Origin: Janthinobacterium silvisoli
GTDB lineage: Bacteria; Pseudomonadota; Gammaproteobacteria; Burkholderiales; Burkholderiaceae_D
Direction: 5' to 3'
Length of the DNA stretch: 64,000 nt
Assembly (NCBI RefSeq): GCF_014200725.1
Contig: NZ_JACHCL010000001.1
Coordinates: 1,550,001-1,614,000 of the forward strand
Position 1 is the stretch's first letter; each line of letters opens with the position of its first letter. The notes under the pieces were generated by a model. It made no database searches. It had not been told where the DNA came from and saw nothing but the letters and a program-made list of their open reading frames with translations. Shown one piece after another: positions 45,557 through 53,965 of the stretch. The translations under genes and the position numbers were made by a program.

Positions 45557-46402
45557 ATGCCAGCACAACTGATCGACGGAATTGCCCTCTCCCAAAAACT
45601 GCGCGCCGAAATCGCCACCCGCGCCGCCGCCCTGACCGCCAAGGGTACGCAGCCCGGCCTGGCCGTGATTCTCGTCGGCGAAGACCCGGCCAGCCAGGTC
45701 TACGTGCGCAACAAGGTCAAGGCTTGCGGCGACGTGGGTTTCCACTCGGTGCTGGAAAAGTACGAGGCCGACCTGTCCGAAGCGGACTTGCTCGCACGCA
45801 TCGCCAGCCTGAACGCCGATCCGGCCATCCACGGCATCCTGGTGCAAATGCCTTTGCCTAAACATATCAATCCGCACAAAGTGATCGAAGCGATCGCCAC
45901 CACCAAGGACGTCGATGGCTATTCCGTGCTGAGCGCCGGCGAACTGATGACAGGCTTGCCAGGCTTTCGCCCTTGCACCCCTTACGGTTGCATGAAACTC
46001 ATCGAAAGCACGGGCGTCGACTTGCGCGGCAAGCACGCCGTCGTCATCGGCCGCAGCAACACGGTGGGCAAGCCGATGGCACTCCTGCTCTTGCAAGCGA
46101 ACGCTACCGTCACCATCTGCCATAGTGCGACACCGGACCTGGGCTTGTACACGCGCCAGGCTGACGTGGTGGTGGCTGCCGTCGGCCGCCGCAACACCTT
46201 GACGGCCGACATGGTCAAGCCAGGCGCCATCGTGATCGACGTGGGCATGAACCGCGACGACAACGGCAAGCTGTGCGGTGACGTGGATTTTGACGGCATC
46301 AAGGAAGTCGCTTCGCACATCACCCCGGTGCCGGGTGGCGTGGGTCCGATGACGATTACGATGTTGTTAATGAATACAGTAGAAGCAGCAGAGCGCATTT
46401 GA
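45557..46402 (+). CDS. folD: Bifunctional methylenetetrahydrofolate dehydrogenase/cyclohydrolase FolD
   Basis: 281 aa from [10 protein letters not shown]; the in-frame ATG at 45422 lies inside the promoter region and is rejected. It interconverts 5,10-methylene-, methenyl- and 10-formyl-THF in the cytosol. Motifs: [20 protein letters not shown] (catalytic Tyr/Lys region), [12 protein letters not shown], the PROSITE-type [11 protein letters not shown], and the NADP loop [16 protein letters not shown], ending [12 protein letters not shown]. Complete and probably active. prlC follows 57 bp later. Confidence 0.97.
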   Translation: MPAQLIDGIALSQKLRAEIATRAAALTAKGTQPGLAVILVGEDPASQVYVRNKVKACGDVGFHSVLEKYEADLSEADLLARIASLNADPAIHGILVQMPLPKHINPHKVIEAIATTKDVDGYSVLSAGELMTGLPGFRPCTPYGCMKLIESTGVDLRGKHAVVIGRSNTVGKPMALLLLQANATVTICHSATPDLGLYTRQADVVVAAVGRRNTLTADMVKPGAIVIDVGMNRDDNGKLCGDVDFDGIKEVASHITPVPGGVGPMTITMLLMNTVEAAERI

Positions 46403-46459
46403 TTTACCGTGGGCGGCTGGGCCGCCCATGACATATATATACAGGAACAGGATTAGCTG

Positions 46460-48535
46460 ATGACAACTGACAACCCGCTGCTGGACTTCTCCGGACTCCC
46501 ACGCTTCGATGCGATCACCGCCGAGCACGTTACGCCGGCCATCGACACCTTGCTGGCCCAGGCACGGGCCACCGTGGCCAAGCTGACGTCGCCCGAAACG
46601 CCAGTCAGCTGGGACAGTTTTGTTGCACCGCAAGATGAAATCAGCGAAACCCTGGGCCGTGCCTGGGGCATCGTCAGCCACCTGAGTAATGTTGTCGATA
46701 CGCCAGAACTGCGCGCTGCCTTCAATGCCAGCCAGCCAAAAGTCACGGAGTTCTGGACCGAGCTGGGCCAGAACGAAGTGCTGTTTGACAAATTCAAGCA
46801 ATTGCAGGCCAGCGCCGAGTACGCCACCCTGTCGCCTGCACGCAAGACCATCGTCGAACACGCGATACGCGGTTTCCGTCTGGGCGGCGCCGAGTTGCCT
46901 GAAGATAAAAAAGAACGCTTCGGCGCCATCCAGGAAGAACACGCGGCCGTGTCCACGCGTTTTTCTGAAAACGTGCTCGACGCCACCAATGACTACAAGC
47001 TGCTAGTGGACACCGAAGCCGAACTGGCCGGCTTGCCCGACGACGTCAAGCAGGCGGCACGCGCCGCCGCTGAAAAAGACGGCAAGAGCGGCTACCAGTT
47101 CTCGCTGCACTTCCCTTCGTATTACCCGATCCTGCAATTTGCCGACCAGCGCGCGCTGCGTGAAACCATCTACCGCGCCAACGCCACCAAGGCGTCCGAA
47201 CAAGGCGAGGCTTTCAGCAAGAAAGACGACTGGGACAATGGCCCGAACATCGTCACCCTGCTGAAGCTGCGCGATGAAGAAGCCAAGATGCTGGGCTACA
47301 AGAATTTCGCCGAAGTGTCGCTGGTGCCGAAGATGGCGCAAAGCCCGGAACAGGTCATCGCCTTTTTGGAAGACCTGGCCCGCCGCGCCCGCCCGTATGC
47401 AGAACAGGACCTGGCCGAGCTGCGCACTTTCGCCAAGGATGAACTGGGCCTGGACGAACTGCAAGCCTGGGACGTGCCGTACGCGTCCGAAAAGCTGCAG
47501 GAACGCCGTTATGCGTTTTCGGCGCAGGAAGTCAAACAGTATTTCCCTGAGCATAAAGTTGTCGATGGTTTGTTCCGCCTCGTGCAAACCTTGTTCTCGG
47601 TCAACATCGTGGCCGACACGGCCAGCGCCTGGCACCCATCCGTACGTTTCTACCGCATCGAACGCGATGGCCAACTGGTCGGCCAGTTCTACCTGGACCT
47701 GTATGCCCGCGCCGGCAAGGGCGGCGGCGCCTGGATGGATGACGCGCGCGGCCGCCGCGTGCACAATGGCAAGCTGCAAACACCAGTCGCCTACCTGACC
47801 TGCAACTTCACGGAACCAGCCGTGGTCGATGGCGTATTGCAGCCGGCGCTGTTCACGCATGATGAAGTGATCACCCTGTTCCATGAATTCGGCCACGGCT
47901 TGCACCATATGCTGACGCAAGTCGACGAGATCAGCGTGTCCGGTATTTCCGGCGTGGAATGGGATGCGGTAGAACTGCCTTCGCAATTCCTGGAAAACTT
48001 TTGCTGGGAATGGGATGTGCTGCAACATTTGACAGCCCACGTGACAACGGGCGAGCCATTGCCACGCACGCTGTACGACAAGATGCTGGCAGCGAAGAAT
48101 TTCCAGTCCGGCTTGCAAACCTTGCGCCAATCAGAATTCTCGCTGCTCGATATGCACTTGCACTATGACTACAATCCCTTCGGCACACAAAGCGTGCAGG
48201 AATTGATCGATAGCGTGCGCCGCAAGTTTGCCGTCGTGATACCGCCCGCCTACAACCGTTTCCAGAACTCGTTTGGCCATATTTTTTCTGGCGGCTACTC
48301 GGCGGGTTATTACAGCTATAAATGGGCGGAAGTCTTGTCTGCCGACGCGTATAGCGCGTTTGAAGAAGCAGCTGCATTGACGGGCGGCGTAGTCTCGGCG
48401 GAAACGGGCAAACGCTTCCAGGCAGAAATTTTGGCCGTGGGCGGCTCGCGCCCGGCATTGGAATCGTTCAAGGCTTTTCGTGGCCGTGAACCGAGCATCG
48501 ACGCCCTGCTGCGCCACAGCGGCATGGCCGCCTGA
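46460..48535 (+). CDS. prlC: M3 family oligopeptidase A
   Basis: 691-aa cytosolic zinc metallopeptidase. The zinc site is LFHEFGHGLHHML (HExxH at about residue 475) with GVEWDAVELPSQFLENFCWE about 25 residues later giving the third ligand. The sequence has the closing loop YNRFQNSFGHIFSGGYSAGYYSYKW that binds substrate. Members degrade signal peptides and other oligopeptides. It follows folD and is 5 bp before holC, probably one transcript. Confidence 0.96.
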   Translation: MTTDNPLLDFSGLPRFDAITAEHVTPAIDTLLAQARATVAKLTSPETPVSWDSFVAPQDEISETLGRAWGIVSHLSNVVDTPELRAAFNASQPKVTEFWTELGQNEVLFDKFKQLQASAEYATLSPARKTIVEHAIRGFRLGGAELPEDKKERFGAIQEEHAAVSTRFSENVLDATNDYKLLVDTEAELAGLPDDVKQAARAAAEKDGKSGYQFSLHFPSYYPILQFADQRALRETIYRANATKASEQGEAFSKKDDWDNGPNIVTLLKLRDEEAKMLGYKNFAEVSLVPKMAQSPEQVIAFLEDLARRARPYAEQDLAELRTFAKDELGLDELQAWDVPYASEKLQERRYAFSAQEVKQYFPEHKVVDGLFRLVQTLFSVNIVADTASAWHPSVRFYRIERDGQLVGQFYLDLYARAGKGGGAWMDDARGRRVHNGKLQTPVAYLTCNFTEPAVVDGVLQPALFTHDEVITLFHEFGHGLHHMLTQVDEISVSGISGVEWDAVELPSQFLENFCWEWDVLQHLTAHVTTGEPLPRTLYDKMLAAKNFQSGLQTLRQSEFSLLDMHLHYDYNPFGTQSVQELIDSVRRKFAVVIPPAYNRFQNSFGHIFSGGYSAGYYSYKWAEVLSADAYSAFEEAAALTGGVVSAETGKRFQAEILAVGGSRPALESFKAFRGREPSIDALLRHSGMAA

Positions 48536-48540
48536 GCACC

Positions 48541-48966
48541 ATGACCCGCGTCGATTTTCACAGCAACGTACCCGACAAGCTGGTCTATGCCAGCCGTCTG
48601 GTGCGCAAAGCCTATATGGCGGGCAACAAGGTGGTGGTGCTGCTAGCAGACAGCGAACAGTTGGCCGCCCTGAACGCGGCCATGTGGACCATTTCACCGA
48701 CCGACTTCTTGCCGCACGTGCAGGCTGGCGATGCGCTGGCCAAGCAGACCCCCATCGTGCTGACCGACAATATGGATATTGAACTGCCGCATCACGATAT
48801 CCTGGTCAACCTGTCGCTGCAGGTGCCCGCTGCCTACGCGCAATTCCAGCGCGTGTTCGAGATCGTGGCCATGGATGAGCACGATGCCCAGGCGGGCCGC
48901 CAGCGCTTCTTGCAATACCGCAAGGCTGGTTTGCAGCCGACCCACTTTGTAGCGGGTAAAACATGA
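48541..48966 (+). CDS. holC: DNA polymerase III chi subunit
   Basis: 141 aa. Chi joins the clamp-loader (through psi) to SSB at the replication fork. The protein begins MTRVDFHSNVPDKLVYASRL and has VVVLLADSEQLAALNAAMWT and FLPHVQAG, then PIVLTDN, all in the order found in HolC. It starts 5 bp after the prlC stop and overlaps the next gene by 4 bases (ATGA). Confidence 0.93.
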   Translation: MTRVDFHSNVPDKLVYASRLVRKAYMAGNKVVVLLADSEQLAALNAAMWTISPTDFLPHVQAGDALAKQTPIVLTDNMDIELPHHDILVNLSLQVPAAYAQFQRVFEIVAMDEHDAQAGRQRFLQYRKAGLQPTHFVAGKT

Positions 48967-49322
48967 GCGAACAGCCATTCGATCCGGGCATCCCCCTGTT
49001 GACGGAAGTGCTGTCGGGGCCGGAAGCGCTGCAGCAAGCCGAGCCGGTAGCCGAACCGGAAATGATGCTCCCTGCCGCAATCGAACAACCGGACTGGGAC
49101 GCTATCGAACAGCGGCTGACGCAGCGCATCCTGCACCAGGTGCAGGGCAAGATCGATCACCTGCTGGAAGAGCGCATCGCCCACGTCTTGCAAACCGCCC
49201 TGCAAAATGCCCTGATCGGCATGCGGGGGGCATTGCGTGAAGACTTGCAGCAATCGCTGGAACATATCGTGGCGCATGCTGTCAGTCATGAATTAGGTCA
49301 TTTGCATCCGCCACAGCATTAA
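48963..49322 (+). CDS. Small helical protein next to holC (DUF2486-like)
   Basis: 119 aa, overlapping holC by 4 bases. The N-terminal 50 residues are acidic and Pro-rich (EQPFDPGIPLLTEVL opening). The rest is a continuous amphipathic helix (IEQRLTQRILHQVQGKIDHL and after) likely to form a coiled coil. The opening, with D-x-x-IPxLTEV, is conserved in small proteins beside holC in Burkholderiales, often labelled DUF2486; this is from memory. It may interact with the replication factor, but this is only suggested by position. Confidence 0.75.
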   Translation: MSEQPFDPGIPLLTEVLSGPEALQQAEPVAEPEMMLPAAIEQPDWDAIEQRLTQRILHQVQGKIDHLLEERIAHVLQTALQNALIGMRGALREDLQQSLEHIVAHAVSHELGHLHPPQH

Positions 49323-49366
49323 AATCGCACCAAGTTAACGCTCCCTTTCCCCCAAAAACAGAAGCT

Positions 49367-49393
49367 GGGGTCAGACCCGCCGGGTCTGACCCC
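49367..49393. repeat. GGGGTCAGACCC palindromic repeat
   Basis: GGGGTCAGACCC, three bases, GGGTCTGACCCC: a perfect 12-bp inverted repeat. The GGGTCAGACCC core is a widespread intergenic motif in proteobacteria, often near Y1/REP-type transposases; none is visible here. It lies 45 bp past the holC-linked gene and could also stop transcription. The rest of 49323-49609 holds the leader of the next gene. Confidence 0.8.
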
Positions 49394-49609
49394 GGCACTT
49401 AGTTCCCGTCCCAACGCCATTCCTTGGTGCATCTGCGTCGCCAATATCGGTGCATGGCGCCTCGTTTTGGTGATTGTCGCGACAAACAACACAAAGCCCG
49501 AAATCCGGCTTTTCTCGATCGGTTTTTTGTTGTACCTTTCTCCACCAGTACCGCCTTTCGAAGCGGTTTCACGAGACGCCGCCGTATCTTTATCCATTGG
49601 AGAATGTTT

Positions 49610-50752
49610 ATGCAGCTCAAGACCAAAGTCCTTCCGCTTGTCATCGCCCTTGCCTTTGCTAGCCATGCAGGCGCCCAGGAAATCATCAAGATAGGCCATG
49701 TCGCACCGGTCTCGGGCGCCAGTTCCCATCTGGGCAAGGATAATGAAAATGCGGCCAAGATGGCGATCGAGGACTTGAACGCCAAGGGTTTCAAGATCGA
49801 CGGAAAACCCGTGAAATTTGTGCTGGTAGCAGAAGACGATGCTGGCGACCCGAAACAGGGCACGGCGGTGGCGCAAAAGCTGGTCGACGCCAAGGTCAAT
49901 GGCGTGATCGGCCACTTGAATTCGGGCACCACGATTCCTGCTTCGCGCATTTATTTCAATGCCGGTATTCCACAGATTTCCCCGGCCGCCACCAACCCCA
50001 CCTACACGCAGCAAAAATTCAATACGGCTTTCCGCGTGGTGGCCAATGACAACAAGCTGGGCGGCACTTTGGGTGCGTATGCCGTGGGCAAGCTGCAAGC
50101 GAAAAAGATCGCCGTCATCGATGACCGCACGGCTTACGGCCAGGGCGTGGCCGAGCAATTCGTCAAGGGCGCCAAGAAGGCCTTGCCGGGCGTGCAAATC
50201 GTCGGCAAGGAATTTACCAATGCCAATGCCACCGACTTCAACGCGATTTTGACCAGCATCAAATCCAAGAACCCCGACCTGGTCTTCTTTGGCGGCATGG
50301 ATTCCGTGGCTGGCCCCATGCTGCGCCAGATGAAGGCGCTGGGCATCAAGGTCAAATTCATGGGCGGCGATGGCATGTGCACGGAACCGCTGGGCCAGCT
50401 GGCCGGCGACGCGGTCGGCGAAAACATGATCACTTGCGCGGAAGCGGGCGGCGTGACGGGCGCAGAGCAAAAAGCCATGGACGATTTCCGCGCCCGCTAC
50501 AAGCAGAAATACAATATGGACGTGCAACTGTATGCGCCCTATGTGTACGACGCCGTGATGACCATGGCCACTGCCATGCAGGATGCCAAGTCGTCCAAAC
50601 CGTCCGTCTATCTGCCCTTCCTGGCCAAGGTGCACTACCAGGGTGTAACGGGCCCGATCGCCTTCGATGCCAATGGCGACATCAAGGATGGCTCGCTGAC
50701 CCTGTTCACTTATCGCGGCGGCAAGAAGACAAAAATGGAAGTCGTCAAGTAA
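49610..50752 (+). CDS. LivK-like periplasmic substrate-binding protein of a branched-chain amino-acid ABC transporter
   Basis: 380 aa with a signal peptide (LALAFASHAGA-type cleavage before QEIIK). The start at 49610 has GGAG 7 bases upstream; ATG at 49604 is too close. It shows the Leu/Ile/Val-binding protein pattern: IKIGHVAPVSGASSHLGKDN, VLVAEDDAGDPKQGTAVAQK, IGHLNSGTTIPASRIY and SPAATNPTYT. No permease or ATPase gene adjoins it. The livHMG genes at 1-2835 lack a binding protein nearby, so the two could work together; this is an inference from co-occurrence in the window only. Confidence 0.92.
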   Translation: MQLKTKVLPLVIALAFASHAGAQEIIKIGHVAPVSGASSHLGKDNENAAKMAIEDLNAKGFKIDGKPVKFVLVAEDDAGDPKQGTAVAQKLVDAKVNGVIGHLNSGTTIPASRIYFNAGIPQISPAATNPTYTQQKFNTAFRVVANDNKLGGTLGAYAVGKLQAKKIAVIDDRTAYGQGVAEQFVKGAKKALPGVQIVGKEFTNANATDFNAILTSIKSKNPDLVFFGGMDSVAGPMLRQMKALGIKVKFMGGDGMCTEPLGQLAGDAVGENMITCAEAGGVTGAEQKAMDDFRARYKQKYNMDVQLYAPYVYDAVMTMATAMQDAKSSKPSVYLPFLAKVHYQGVTGPIAFDANGDIKDGSLTLFTYRGGKKTKMEVVK

Positions 50753-50767
50753 TCCACTAGAAGGCAG

Positions 50768-50789
50768 AGCCATACAAAAACGTATGGCT
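50768..50789 (+). terminator. Hairpin after the LivK-like gene (no T-run)
   Basis: AGCCATAC-N6-GTATGGCT, a perfect 8-bp stem starting 16 bp past the stop. Without a T-run it is a weak terminator or an mRNA-stabilising structure. Confidence 0.45.
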
Positions 50790-50865
50790 ACTGTGCGATG
50801 TTCATCAATTCCCAAATGATGCGATGGGGCCGATACTGGCTCCATCAATCACGAGGGAGGGAACG

Positions 50866-51843
50866 ATGGACATCAATACCAATCAAAACAAGACGGCACT
50901 GGTGCTGGGCGCGACGGGCGGCATAGGCGGCGAGCTGATGCGCCAGTTGCTGGCGGCTGGCTGGCAGGTGCGCGCCCTGAAGCGGGGTGAATTGCCACCG
51001 ATATCCCCGGATGGCCTGACCTGGCTGCAAGGCGATGCATTGTCGCGCAGCGATGTGATGGCGGCCGCCAAGGGCTGCAGCGTGATCGTGCACGCCGTCA
51101 ATCCACCCGGCTACCGTAACTGGGGCCAGCTGGTGCTGCCCATGCTGGATAACACCATCGCGGCGGCCATTGCCGAGCACGCCACCATCGTGCTGCCGGG
51201 CACGGTCTACAACTATGGCCCCGATGCCTTCCCCGTACTGATGGAAGAAGCGCCGCAACACCCGCAAACGCGCAAGGGCGCCATCCGCGTGGAACTGGAA
51301 GCGCGTCTGGAACAAGCCTCCACACAAGGCGCAAAGGTGATCATCGTGCGCGCCGGCGATTTCTTCGGTCCCCAGTCAGGCAATACCTGGTTTGCGCAAG
51401 GCCTGGTGAAACCGGGCCAAGCTGTGCGCACGGTGCAATATCCTGGAGCGGAGGGTGTAGGCCATCAATGGTCTTACCTGCCCGACGTGGCGCGTACCAT
51501 GCTGCAATTGCTGGATCTGCGTCATACCTTGCCCGCGTTTGCCCGCTTTCATATGGCGGGCCATTGGGATCACGATGGCCGGCAAATGACGGCGGCCATT
51601 TCACGCGCCGTGCTGCAGTCAGGTGGCGCGGCGCCGGCCATCCGGCGTTTTCCCTGGTGGCTGATGACCCTGGCCTCGCCATTCGTGGCGACGCTGCGTG
51701 AATTGCGCGAGATGCGTTATCTGTGGCAGACGCCGCTGCAGATGGACAATACCAGGCTGCTCGCCGTGCTGGGCAAGGAACCGCATACGCCGCTTGATGA
51801 GGCGGTCAGGGCGACATTGCAAGGAATGGGGAATCTGGCTTAG
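50866..51843 (+). CDS. Extended SDR / NAD-dependent epimerase-like protein
   Basis: 325 aa from MDINTNQNKT, with GAGGGAGGGAACG as ribosome site. The nucleotide loop is VLGATGGIGGELMRQLL, with HAVNPPGYRNWG and the PGTVYNYGPDAFP strand where epimerases carry Tyr-x3-Lys; here only the tyrosines remain. HQWSYLPDVARTML is the typical late motif of NAD-epimerase relatives. Substrate unknown. The stop codon is immediately followed by the dispersed repeat. Confidence 0.86.
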   Translation: MDINTNQNKTALVLGATGGIGGELMRQLLAAGWQVRALKRGELPPISPDGLTWLQGDALSRSDVMAAAKGCSVIVHAVNPPGYRNWGQLVLPMLDNTIAAAIAEHATIVLPGTVYNYGPDAFPVLMEEAPQHPQTRKGAIRVELEARLEQASTQGAKVIIVRAGDFFGPQSGNTWFAQGLVKPGQAVRTVQYPGAEGVGHQWSYLPDVARTMLQLLDLRHTLPAFARFHMAGHWDHDGRQMTAAISRAVLQSGGAAPAIRRFPWWLMTLASPFVATLRELREMRYLWQTPLQMDNTRLLAVLGKEPHTPLDEAVRATLQGMGNLA

Positions 51844-51989
51844 AACACCTATCAAAACCTACTGCGCGTCGCGATTTGCGGCCTGCGATGCTCACTACCT
51901 CGGCGGCCCCGTGCAAAGCACAGCTCCGCTTCTCAGGCCAACGGGGGCGCCGAGCCTCACTGCCGCTCGCTACGGTTTTGTTAGGTGTT
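51844..51989 (+). repeat. Dispersed 146-bp repeat, copy A, with terminal inverted repeats
   Basis: Begins AACACCTATCAAAACC and ends GGTTTTGTTAGGTGTT, which are inverted repeats. Inside, TGCGCGTCGCGATTTGCGGC and CTGCGATGCTCACT are identical to copy B (58638-58757, opposite strand), as is CCGCTCGCTACGGTTTTGT near the right end. The middle about 45 bp differ. It starts at the base right after the TAG of the upstream gene. The remainder to 52039 shows nothing else. Confidence 0.85.
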
Positions 51990-52039
51990 GTTTAGCCGTA
52001 AAAAAGTGCAGGCGCGCTTTTTTTCGGCGCGATCAGGAT

Positions 52040-53296
52040 CTACATCGCGTTGATGATCGCGGCGGCCTGCGCTACCTGATGGGCGGCCAGATAACTGGCT
52101 GCGTTGTTCAGGTTTTGCTGTTGCGCCGCATTGCCGGCATACTGGACCCGCTTCTGGTACAAGGCATAGATTAATTGCAATTCACTTTGATTCGAGCTCA
52201 CACCAAGCGCTTGCTGCATCGTCGTTAAATAGCTGTAGCCAAACTCCCGCGTCGGTTCGATCATGGTGCCTTCGCCATAATCATTCCAGGTGGCGAGCTG
52301 GATATTGTCGACGCCGGGGGCAGCCAGTGCTTTGCTGAGCGTCGTCGCAAAGGTCGAGCCGTATGGCAATGTCCAGGTCGGGCCTTGCCAGTTACCAGCG
52401 GCATAGAAGGTATTAAATCCAGGATACGCGATCCCGAACTTGAGATTCAACGGGTGGTTATTGTAAAAGTTATCCAGGCCCGCCATGCCATCGGAGTAAA
52501 TCCATGCGAATTCCCCCTTGCCGCTGGAACCAGCCTGGCCGATCTGGTACCACAGCGTCAGGAACGTGGGCGGCTTGGGGAAGGTCGAAAAGATAGCGTT
52601 CCAGTCGCTGCCGTTGACGAAGGTTTGCGGTCCGAAATCCAATATCAACGGCGCGCCATTGATTTGAATGTAGTTGCTTTGCGTAGTGTAATTAGACTTC
52701 AGGTAAGCGATGTCTTGCTGAGCCGCCGCCATCTTGTTGGGTATCAGCCCGGCGTCATACGCCATGCCAATATTATGATCCTCGTACACCATCGCAAAGC
52801 TCAAGCCCAGCTTGGCGGTTTGCGCCACGATGGCCTCGGCATTTTGCCGATTCTTGGCATAATCCCACACATTCTGGCTGCCTGGCCAGTCGATCAATAC
52901 GCCATCGACACCGGCATACTTCATCAGCAGCAATTGATATTCGATGATGTAGGGGTCGCCGGAAGCGTATGGCCCCGTTTGCGGATAATAGTACGAGGCA
53001 ATCTGGCGTTTACCGTTTGCATCGACGATGTCCGGATTTTTATTCGCCATGGTCCAATGCTGGCCCCAAGCGCCATTGCCCGAAGAAGCCTTGGTTTCAA
53101 ACCACGGCATCATGTGCATATAGATTTTTTTAGCCGAGCTCTTGGGCACAGCAACGGGGGCGGGGGCGACTTCCGCTTGCACCGATACCGATTTCAGGAC
53201 CGTATTGCCGCCATCGTCGACAGTCCCGCTGCCGCAGCCGGTAAGCACGCCACCGACCAAGGCCATGCACAGCATGCTGCTGATTGTTCTTTGCAT
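52040..53296 (-). CDS. GH71/GH99-like lipoprotein
   Basis: 418 aa from MQRTISSMLC (GGAG 6 bases upstream). A lipobox VLTGC gives a lipid anchor at about Cys22. The body begins KKIYMHMMPWFETKASSGNG and continues HWTMAN, SYYYPQTGPYASGDPYIIEY, LMKYAGVDGVLIDWPG, then FAMVYEDHN and LATWNDYGEGTMIEP. These are the strands and Asp/Glu positions of the GH71/GH99-type (beta/alpha)8 barrel (alpha-glucan or endo-mannosidase-type enzymes). The C-terminal about 60 residues are a helical add-on. An actual glycan substrate cannot be stated. Confidence 0.78.
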   Translation of the reverse strand: MQRTISSMLCMALVGGVLTGCGSGTVDDGGNTVLKSVSVQAEVAPAPVAVPKSSAKKIYMHMMPWFETKASSGNGAWGQHWTMANKNPDIVDANGKRQIASYYYPQTGPYASGDPYIIEYQLLLMKYAGVDGVLIDWPGSQNVWDYAKNRQNAEAIVAQTAKLGLSFAMVYEDHNIGMAYDAGLIPNKMAAAQQDIAYLKSNYTTQSNYIQINGAPLILDFGPQTFVNGSDWNAIFSTFPKPPTFLTLWYQIGQAGSSGKGEFAWIYSDGMAGLDNFYNNHPLNLKFGIAYPGFNTFYAAGNWQGPTWTLPYGSTFATTLSKALAAPGVDNIQLATWNDYGEGTMIEPTREFGYSYLTTMQQALGVSSNQSELQLIYALYQKRVQYAGNAAQQQNLNNAASYLAAHQVAQAAAIINAM

Positions 53297-53426
53297 TTTT
53301 TCTCCGTAAAGTGGCACCGTCCTTCAAGACGGTTTTTAGTTTCCAAGTAATCCATTTACATCACTGCAACTACTTGCTAACTTAACCCGAACGGAGCGCC
53401 TTGCGCAAGATGGTAGCGACAAAAAA

Positions 53427-53452
53427 AACGCGCAGACCAAGGTCTGCGCGCT
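53427..53452 (-). terminator. Rho-independent terminator of the cytochrome c gene
   Basis: Minus-strand stem CGCGCAGACC / GGTCTGCGCG with a two-base centre and a U-run of eight. Confidence 0.9.
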
Positions 53453-53478
53453 GTTTAACCATTGAAGGTCATCTCAGT

Positions 53479-53790
53479 TCATTTTTGCGACAACACCCAT
53501 TTGACCAGGGTGTGGGCTTCCGCTTCGCTCACTTGCGGATTGGCGGGCATCGGAATCGCGCCCCAGGTACCGGAACCGCCCTTCATGACTTTTGCCACGA
53601 GCTTGCTTTCCGCATCTTTCTGGCCTGCGTACTTGGCGGCCACATCCTTGAATGCAGGACCGACCAATTTCGTGCTGACTGCGTGGCAAGCCATGCAATT
53701 CTTTGCTTTCGCCAGGTCAGGATTGGCCATCGCCATTTGCGAGGTCAACGCCGACACTGCCACTACAGCCACCAACATGGAACGATTCAT
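53479..53790 (-). CDS. Class I cytochrome c (c551/c552 type)
   Basis: 103 aa with a signal peptide (SALTSQMAMA|NPD). One heme site AKNCMACHAVS; the distal Met is in GAIPMPANPQVS, and LVGPAFKDVAAKYAGQ is the typical middle helix. Ends AHTLVKWVLSQK. It is a small soluble periplasmic electron carrier to terminal oxidases or peroxidases. Single gene with a strong terminator. Confidence 0.95.
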   Translation of the reverse strand: MNRSMLVAVVAVSALTSQMAMANPDLAKAKNCMACHAVSTKLVGPAFKDVAAKYAGQKDAESKLVAKVMKGGSGTWGAIPMPANPQVSEAEAHTLVKWVLSQK

Positions 53791-53965
53791 TGTCTTTTCT
53801 CCAAAGTTACTTCCTGCGGCATTTTACCGTGTTTCCGCAGGCTCACTACGAGCCCAGATCAAGCGTTTCATCATCGTCAACGGTTGGGCACCTGTATTGT
53901 GCCCCGATTCGCGCCGCTATTCCCACTTTGTTTGTAAGGCCTTGTAACCTGGGCGACTAGACAGT

